NCBI GenBank assembly: GCA_029210905.1
Contig: JARGGF010000047.1
Coordinates: forward strand, 1-12,349
From: Bacteroidales bacterium
GTDB lineage: Bacteria; Bacteroidota; Bacteroidia; Bacteroidales; NBLH01
Direction of reading: 5' to 3'
DNA: 12,349 nt
Shown here: positions 7,558-12,349 of the stretch, piece after piece
How the letters are laid out: every line of letters begins with the position of its first letter
Numbering within the stretch: position 1 is the first letter of the stretch
Position numbers and translations under genes: made by a program
Notes under the pieces: model-generated
Told to the model about the DNA's origin: nothing
Databases searched by the model: none
The model's input: the letters and a program-made list of their open reading frames with translations, nothing else

Positions 7558-8844
7558 TTATTCAGTTTTTTTCGTTTGTTTTTTAAAAATCTCTATACCT
7601 ATGCCGCATTTCAGGCACTGAACTGTACTACAATAATTATTTTTTTGTTCAGTTAATGCCTGACTATAGAAACCAGAAGAAACCTCAATTCCATTATTTT
7701 GCCAACCCCTGGTTATACTATTTTTTTCTGGTTTAATTTTTTCAAGAAAAGAAATTGATCTTTCTTTAATCTCCTCATTATCTGTATATTTACCATATAC
7801 AAACAATAAAGGAATCACCGTATTGATCAAGATAGAGTCTATTGATAATGCTCCAAACCGTTTCTCTTTTGCTTCAGATTCCTTATCAAAGGTATAATGT
7901 GTATCCCAAAATTTGGAAGCCTGAATTTCAAACATTTTGTCAATTTCTGATAGCTCCCTGAAATTTAATATCTTAGAAAATAAAGATGACGATTTATAGA
8001 TTAACACTGCAAATTGAGAAATCCTGATGTATGGGAAGTTTGAGGGCCTCAACCTTAGAAATTTCCATAAATGGCTCTCAATTGGCTTTAATTGGTATTT
8101 TTTTTTAAAAAAGTCATATTCTTTTTTTAATGCCAAAAAATAGTCCGTTTCAAATTGTTTTTCCCCTAAGAAACCAGCTTGACCAAACAAAATGGCTTCT
8201 AAATGCAACAAATTATTTTTATTTTTGGCAAGAATTTTCAAAGGTACAGATTTAGCCAGCCACTCAAAAGGTTCTGCATTAAGTTTAAATCCAAAACTTC
8301 GAGCCAATAGCTGGTAGAATGTTTCCTCCCAGCTATTTTTATTCAATGCAAGTAATTCGCTAATTTGTTTGACTTTTCTATTTAAACGCTCAATTAATAC
8401 ACTGCCCAGCCAAATTTTCAGCTTAAAGTTGTTAACCATGTGAAGATCAGCCTGACAGGGTATCCACAAGGCATTTTGTCTGTACTCATGGTACTTTTTT
8501 ACTAAATTCTCATCAAGCTTTATTTCCATTACAGGCAATAATCTTCCATTCTCAGTATAAACCTCTTTATCGTGTTTGGTAACTATCTGTAAAACAACAC
8601 TGTTGAACGCTTTATCCAATTGATGCTTGTGGGCATCCCAGTCAGAAGATTTAATGTGTATTTCTACATTCCCTATCCAGGTTGCTTCTTTTGTTTTAAA
8701 CCGGGCGCCAATGAAATCGGGGCCTGCATTTGTATTTTGTTCACCCTGGCTTAGAATTTCAAAGTCTTGAGATTCCATGTTAAATAACACATAATCTTCA
8801 AATAATTTAAATTTCCATATAAAATATAAAAGATCTTCCTTCAT
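7558..8844 (-). CDS. DUF2851 family protein, possible nuclease-like fold
   Basis: A 428-residue cytoplasmic protein matching the DUF2851 pattern I know from Bacteroidota: N-terminal YFIWKFKLFE, then NAGPDFIGARF, WIGNVEIHIKSSDWDAHKH, and a C-terminal YCSTVQCLKCGIG segment. No function is established for the family as far as I know. By eye, Pro42-Asp43, then Glu61-x-His63-x-Lys65 and Ser67-Asp68-Trp69 after a 17-residue spacer, resemble a PD-(D/E)XK nuclease core, with the four conserved C-terminal cysteines or their neighbours perhaps binding metal; this is inference. There is no signal peptide or membrane helix. It is the first gene of a tight pair with the K+ channel. No clear TAnnTTTG was found on the minus strand in the 153-base divergent spacer shared with the VTT-domain gene. 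Confidence 0.8.
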   Translation of the reverse strand: MKEDLLYFIWKFKLFEDYVLFNMESQDFEILSQGEQNTNAGPDFIGARFKTKEATWIGNVEIHIKSSDWDAHKHQLDKAFNSVVLQIVTKHDKEVYTENGRLLPVMEIKLDENLVKKYHEYRQNALWIPCQADLHMVNNFKLKIWLGSVLIERLNRKVKQISELLALNKNSWEETFYQLLARSFGFKLNAEPFEWLAKSVPLKILAKNKNNLLHLEAILFGQAGFLGEKQFETDYFLALKKEYDFFKKKYQLKPIESHLWKFLRLRPSNFPYIRISQFAVLIYKSSSLFSKILNFRELSEIDKMFEIQASKFWDTHYTFDKESEAKEKRFGALSIDSILINTVIPLLFVYGKYTDNEEIKERSISFLEKIKPEKNSITRGWQNNGIEVSSGFYSQALTEQKNNYCSTVQCLKCGIGIEIFKKQTKKTE

Positions 8845-8952
8845 TTTAGGCTCGGTTTTATATAATCTTGAAAATTATAAAATTTAACACAATAATGCAT
8901 AAAAGAATGTTAAAATTTATTATCAGAAAATTAAAACAATGCAATAAATAAG

Positions 8953-8960
8953 TAAATTTG
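8953..8960 (+). promoter_or_regulatory. Candidate -7 element for the VTT-domain gene
   Basis: TAAATTTG matches TAnnTTTG exactly and lies 37 bases before the ATG at 8998, which would give a leader of roughly 33 bases. No TTG is present about 20 bases upstream, so only the -7 half is supported. Confidence 0.4.
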
Positions 8961-8997
8961 CACACGTAAAATTTTGAATTCGTTTGTATAAAAATCA

Positions 8998-9660
8998 ATG
9001 AATAAAATTATAAAGCAGCCTAATAATTCTAAAAAGAGGTCCACAAAAGAGAAATTCCAGATTTATCATAAAGTAAATAAGCGCAGTGGCATATATCTTT
9101 TTTTAGGAAACAATTTTTTAAAGCTAGTTTTGATTTTAGCAGGAATAGTGCTAGCCATTTTCTTGCTCGACTGGATTTTTGACCTTAAGCAGCAGCAAGA
9201 ACGAATTCAACATTTTGTTGACAGTTTGCAGCCCGTTTATGTATTCTTGTTTTTCTATGCTACAGAATCATTAATGGGGCTCATCCCTCCGGATATTTTC
9301 ATTGTATGGTCAAAAGCAAGATATCATGAGCATCCTTATCTTGTAGTTACATTTTTAGCCACCATTTCATACTTTGGGGGCATAACAGCCTACTATTTAG
9401 GTAAATTAATTAGGAAATCACCCAGAGTAAATAATTACATTAAAAGAAAATATGAAAAAAATTTCAATTTAATTGAAAAATGGGGTGGCCTTATTATTAT
9501 CATGGCGGCACTTTTCCCTTTACCTTTTGCAATGATGAGCACAATTGCAGGCATGGTAAAATATCCATTAAAACCATACCTATTATACGGTCTTACTCGA
9601 TACATCAGGTTTTATTTATATGCATTAGTATTATTCGGCGCGTTGAAAAATTTTTTCTAA
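8998..9660 (+). CDS. VTT-domain (DedA/SNARE-associated-like) inner-membrane protein
   Basis: A 220-residue polytopic membrane protein. The first 35 residues are basic and probably cytoplasmic. Hydrophobic segments lie at about 40-61, 79-104, 114-135, 163-187 and 194-217. The second contains ESLMGLIPPDIFIVW, which recalls the acidic residue plus re-entrant loop of VTT proteins. GGITAYYLGK at 127-136 and FPLPFAMMSTIAGM at 174-187 match the conserved G-x-x-x-x-Y-x-x-G and F-x-R/P-G-like second half, although the usual arginine of DedA is replaced by a proline-rich motif. Family members act in membrane homeostasis, and some move polyprenyl phosphate or phospholipids across the membrane; which one applies here is unknown. 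The gene stands alone, divergent from DUF2851, and its TAA overlaps the stop of the convergent GAF gene. Confidence 0.78.
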   Translation: MNKIIKQPNNSKKRSTKEKFQIYHKVNKRSGIYLFLGNNFLKLVLILAGIVLAIFLLDWIFDLKQQQERIQHFVDSLQPVYVFLFFYATESLMGLIPPDIFIVWSKARYHEHPYLVVTFLATISYFGGITAYYLGKLIRKSPRVNNYIKRKYEKNFNLIEKWGGLIIIMAALFPLPFAMMSTIAGMVKYPLKPYLLYGLTRYIRFYLYALVLFGALKNFF

Positions 9661-10469
9661 CTGGAAGTTTCCTTTAATGCCTGTAATTTTGTTAATAACT
9701 CTCCTATTTGGACCGAAAATTCCATCAAGATAGATTCAGCAGTTGCATCGAATTTTACAAACGAAGCCAATTCAATAACTCCTATCGATTCGTTATTGTA
9801 TAACACAGGAAAAATCAATAGGTTGGCCGGTGAAGCCTTTCCTAAACCTGAGAGTACAGTAATGTATTTATCAGGAATATTAGTAATATTTAATAACCTT
9901 TTATTAAAGGCAACCTGACCAGACAACCCTACTTCTTCTGTGAATTCCCTTAATTCATCTTCACTGTAATATGCGTAGGCGCCCTGGCGTCTGAATACAT
10001 TGTCATTCAGATCTTTAACAAAGAAAATGCCTTGCATGATGTTATAAACCTTCGAAATATTAATCAATACTTTTTCAGTAAACAAGTCAATTTGAGAAAT
10101 ATCGGCAAGGTCATTATTAAGTTTCTCAAGCACTACTCTCCTACTCTCCAGTTCTTCTTGTTTAACTTGCTCCTGCTTTTTTTCAATCCGCTTTTTTTCT
10201 TTTTGTGACAGCTCAACGGTTTTAATCTCCAAATTCTGCTGTTCTTGCCAAACCATAGCTTTCAGACGAAATATAAAAACAACCAAAATAAATGGAATGA
10301 ATATACCGAGTGCAAGGAAGATATATAAAAATAACTGGCTGTTAGTATAGATATTTGTCAGTTGCTGATTTTCGAATATTTTTGCAATAATAATAAAAGA
10401 AAATATGCTTAATGCAAACTGAAGTATCAAAAGAATTATTGCCGCCGTCTTAAATCCACTTTTTTTCAT
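9657..10469 (-). CDS. Membrane-anchored coiled-coil GAF domain protein
   Basis: A 270-residue sensor-like protein. Two transmembrane helices at about 9-30 and 46-67 enclose a short (about 15-residue) polar external loop. A highly charged helix at about 72-119 (Q, E and K rich) is very probably a coiled coil. A GAF domain occupies about 120-265: DLFTEKVLINISKVYNIMQGIFFV, then GLSGQVAFNKRLLNITNIP and LLIFPVLYNNESIGVIELAS. No kinase, cyclase or methyl-accepting region is present, so output must pass through a partner. It is the last gene of the cheR-cheR-like-cheB operon, 33 bases after cheB, so a role as membrane sensor or scaffold for that module is inferred. Its ligand is unknown. The stop codon overlaps that of the convergent VTT gene, leaving no room for a shared intergenic terminator. 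Confidence 0.75.
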   Translation of the reverse strand: MKKSGFKTAAIILLILQFALSIFSFIIIAKIFENQQLTNIYTNSQLFLYIFLALGIFIPFILVVFIFRLKAMVWQEQQNLEIKTVELSQKEKKRIEKKQEQVKQEELESRRVVLEKLNNDLADISQIDLFTEKVLINISKVYNIMQGIFFVKDLNDNVFRRQGAYAYYSEDELREFTEEVGLSGQVAFNKRLLNITNIPDKYITVLSGLGKASPANLLIFPVLYNNESIGVIELASFVKFDATAESILMEFSVQIGELLTKLQALKETSS

Positions 10470-10502
10470 CTTTAGTTTCTTAAAATGTACTTAATAAATT
10501 AT

Positions 10503-11069
10503 TTATTTTTTATAAAGATCTTTCAAAAAGGTTATTATTTCTTCCACTTTGAACACATGATCAATTTTAGTTGCACTAATAGCGGCGCTGGTCATTGTTC
10601 TAACCTGACATTCGTCGGGATCCTGAACAATAGTTAACCCTCCATTTTCCTTTACCTGTTTCATACCGTAAGCACCGTCTTTATTTGCCCCCGATAACAT
10701 AATCCCAATTAGCTTTGACTTATAAGCGTAGGCTGCAGAAGCAAATGAAATATCTATAGATGGTCTTGAATGATTAACAGAAGGCTCTGTTGATAATGCA
10801 ATATAGTTCCCTAGCTCAAAATACATATGATAGTTTGCAGGAGCCAAATAAACCTTATGCTGCCTGATAAATTCTTTATCGTTAGGTTCTACTACTTTTA
10901 AGTTTGATTTAATAGATAATGCTTCTACAAAACCACTGCGAACATGCTTTAATCTGTGCAAGCACAAAAAAACCGGCATTGAAAAATCTGCAGGCAGCGC
11001 CGAAAGAATATTTGTAACTGTCTGGAAACTCCCTGCTGAACCTCCAATAATGATATATTTATATGGCAT
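10503..11069 (-). CDS. cheB: Stand-alone CheB-type protein-glutamate methylesterase
   Basis: A 188-residue protein that is only the CheB catalytic domain. The catalytic triad is visible: Ser11 in IIGGSAGS, His38 in FLCLHRLK, and Asp131 in MLSGANKDGAYGM. LAPANYHM (75-82) and the NHSRPSIDISFASAA region (99-113) are further family signatures. Canonical CheB of about 350 residues removes methyl esters from chemoreceptor glutamates and has an N-terminal receiver domain that holds it inactive until phosphorylated. That domain is absent here, and an in-frame stop just upstream of the ATG rules out a longer product. The enzyme is therefore either always active or controlled by partner binding. It lies between a CheR-like gene, with a 147-base gap containing a hairpin, and the GAF gene. 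The substrate may be a non-MCP sensor. Confidence 0.9.
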   Translation of the reverse strand: MPYKYIIIGGSAGSFQTVTNILSALPADFSMPVFLCLHRLKHVRSGFVEALSIKSNLKVVEPNDKEFIRQHKVYLAPANYHMYFELGNYIALSTEPSVNHSRPSIDISFASAAYAYKSKLIGIMLSGANKDGAYGMKQVKENGGLTIVQDPDECQVRTMTSAAISATKIDHVFKVEEIITFLKDLYKK

Positions 11070-11174
11070 TCTATTATTTTTTCTACTTAATTTAAATTAA
11101 CCCGGAATTCCAACTGCTGTTTCAAACATTAATAGATGGAAATAAATTTTTGTATAATAATGATTATGAGACCT

Positions 11175-11202
11175 ATAACAGATGGTTGAACCTGTCTGTT
11201 AT
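11175..11202. repeat. Intergenic palindromic hairpin between cheR-like and cheB genes
   Basis: ATAACAGA (11175-11182) and TCTGTTAT (11195-11202) form a perfect 8-bp inverted repeat. The 12 bases between them contain a second small palindrome, GGTTGAACC (11184-11192). The structure begins 15 bases past the CheR-like stop codon. No T tract follows on the minus strand, so it is not a standard terminator. It could be an operator, an RNA-stability or processing stem, or an attenuator ahead of cheB. Confidence 0.45.
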
Positions 11203-11216
11203 TTATTGACACAACA

Positions 11217-12053
11217 TCATGCCAAAACTTTTTTATAAATTCTCTCTGATTCGCTTATCACAATAAATTCCCTCTCCCAGGATGGAAAATCAACAGATTC
11301 TTTTATTCCAACTGCAATATATCCACCCGGTTTAAGAGATGTATTTAATCTTTTTAAGGCTTCATTCTTTAATTGAGGATTGTAATACAACATCTTGTTT
11401 CTATATAGAATGCAATCGTATACCCCCTGATGTTCATCGGTGAATAAATTGCGCTTTTCAACCTTCACATTATCAAGCAATTCTGCATTTAATAATGCTG
11501 CGTTTGATTTTAAGATAAAATAATCAGTCAGTTTTGCGCCTTCTTCATACCGGTCAAAGTTTGCAATATTTAGTTCCATCTTTTTATGATCAATGGTAGC
11601 CTTTTTAATTGTTTCAACATTTTTATCAGTAATAGTGCTTACATAAACACTAGTCTTTTCATTCATTTTAAGCTGGTGCAAAATTATTTGAAGACTATAA
11701 AGTTCTTCGCCGGAATTACAGTCTGGAATCCATACTTTAATTTCTTTAGCATACCTGTATTTTTTTAATACCAGATCTCTAAACTGAACCCAAAATTCAG
11801 GATCTCTAAACATTTCAGTGGTTTCTACCTGTATAGCATCTATAAATAACTGGTATAAGGTTTTATCTTTCTCTAACTTATTAATTAATTCATCAATGTT
11901 TAGCATATGAAAACTAAACATAAACTCCTCAATTCTCCGCTTTAGAGAACTAATGGCGTAATTAGAATAATCATCTGAATAAAAAGATTTTATACTTTGA
12001 AAAAGACTTTTCAAATCCGATATTCCCAATATTGTTTTTTTTAAAGCAAGCAT
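11217..12053 (-). CDS. Divergent CheR-like protein, possibly inactive methyltransferase
   Basis: A 278-residue protein with full CheR length and order. The N-terminal helical domain covers about 1-85 and ends in VETTEMFRDPEFW (76-88), which keeps the catalytic-region Thr and Arg83. A SAM domain follows, but several family signatures have drifted. The usual SAGCxxGEEPYS reads IPDCNSGEELYS (109-120), keeping GEE but losing the first glycine context. The acidic residue expected in the A-T-D-I strand appears as Thr140 in YVSTITD. The CRNVLIYF motif reads Tyr217-Arg-Asn219 followed by KMLYYN. The family methylates chemoreceptor glutamates; this member may be weakened or act as a binding subunit. 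It starts 20 bases after the apparently canonical CheR gene, so the two are an operon pair and likely ancient paralogues. Residual activity or another substrate cannot be excluded. Confidence 0.8.
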   Translation of the reverse strand: MLALKKTILGISDLKSLFQSIKSFYSDDYSNYAISSLKRRIEEFMFSFHMLNIDELINKLEKDKTLYQLFIDAIQVETTEMFRDPEFWVQFRDLVLKKYRYAKEIKVWIPDCNSGEELYSLQIILHQLKMNEKTSVYVSTITDKNVETIKKATIDHKKMELNIANFDRYEEGAKLTDYFILKSNAALLNAELLDNVKVEKRNLFTDEHQGVYDCILYRNKMLYYNPQLKNEALKRLNTSLKPGGYIAVGIKESVDFPSWEREFIVISESERIYKKVLA

Positions 12054-12073
12054 AAAAAATATTTATTCAGGAA

Positions 12074-12349
12074 TTAATCTTTTTTTATGTAAATCAATCC
12101 CGATTTATTAAAATTATTTGCCATTGGCCCAATAATACTTTCATGAATTCCAATCATTAACACACCATTCCGAAACAGGCTTTGGTTAAAAGTTTCAAAA
12201 ACAGAGGACTGTAGCTCTGTATTAAAATAAATTAATACATTTCTGCACATGATCAGGTCAAATTTTGTATTAAAGTTGTTTCCTTCTGTAACTAAATCAT
12301 GTTTGATCCAAATTGGTTTTTTTCTTAAAAACTCATGCACCTTAATTGA
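12074..12349 (-). CDS. cheR: Partial CheR-type chemotaxis methyltransferase, C-terminal part
   Basis: The minus-strand frame is open to the last base of the window, so only 91 C-terminal residues are visible and the GTG at 12340 is an internal valine, not a start. The stretch KVHEFLRKKPIWIKHDLVTE, followed by FDLIMCRNVLIYF, is a canonical CheR C-terminus. The CRN-x-L-I-Y-F motif forms part of the active site and contacts SAM, and MIGIHES follows as the usual next strand. CheR transfers methyl groups from SAM to glutamates of chemoreceptors. Here it leads into a second, divergent CheR-like gene, a CheB without receiver and a membrane GAF protein. Whether its N-terminal half is normal, or fused to another domain, cannot be seen. 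Confidence 0.88.
   Translation of the reverse strand, partial: SIKVHEFLRKKPIWIKHDLVTEGNNFNTKFDLIMCRNVLIYFNTELQSSVFETFNQSLFRNGVLMIGIHESIIGPMANNFNKSGLIYIKKD

Noticed and set aside
11120..11140. Separate promoter for cheB (minus-strand TAATGTTTG)
   Set aside because: It has three bases between TA and TTTG instead of two, and no TTG at the expected distance upstream.
12074..12340. A complete 88-residue protein starting at GTG 12340
   Set aside because: The frame continues to the window end and the sequence is the tail of CheR, so it is a partial gene.

Overview
The window suggests a low-GC member of the Bacteroidota, probably Cytophagia-like; the exact lineage is inference. The support is: a DUF2851 protein, a family I know mainly from Bacteroidota; a Crp/Fnr regulator of the Bacteroidota type; AT-rich spacers without clear Shine-Dalgarno sequences; and several good matches to the Bacteroidota -7 promoter element TAnnTTTG (upstream of the large glycosyltransferase, the Crp/Fnr gene and the VTT-domain gene).

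Layout. Positions 1-5456 look like the edge of a surface-polysaccharide locus. It holds the C-terminal part of a GT-B-like protein (cut by the window start), a plus-strand SAM methyltransferase, a convergent minus-strand SAM methyltransferase, a 368-base AT-rich spacer, and an 834-residue minus-strand protein that joins a WaaE-like GT2 domain, a degenerate GT2-like domain and a GT4 domain. Positions 5586-8844 hold a Crp/Fnr regulator under its own promoter and a tight minus-strand pair, DUF2851 followed by a one-pore K+ channel with an RCK (TrkA) domain. The channel starts at GTG immediately after the DUF2851 stop codon. Positions 8998-9660 hold a lone plus-strand VTT/DedA-like membrane protein whose stop overlaps that of the next minus-strand gene.

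Positions 9657-12349 hold a minus-strand chemosensory-like operon, read from the right: the C-terminus of an apparently canonical CheR (cut by the window end), a second CheR-like protein whose SAM-binding and CRN motifs have diverged, a stand-alone CheB methylesterase without a receiver domain, and a membrane-anchored coiled-coil GAF protein. No CheA, CheW or MCP gene is visible, so this looks like an orphan CheB/CheR module linked to another sensor, probably encoded beyond the right edge.

The most interesting items are the catalytic/divergent CheR pair with CheB and the membrane GAF protein, and the three-domain glycosyltransferase. Secondary items are the non-canonical K+ filter beside a nuclease-like DUF2851 protein, the cysteine set of the Crp/Fnr protein, and structured intergenic DNA around 2719-2842 and 11175-11202. 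No tRNA, rRNA, CRISPR array, insertion sequence or attachment site was seen.
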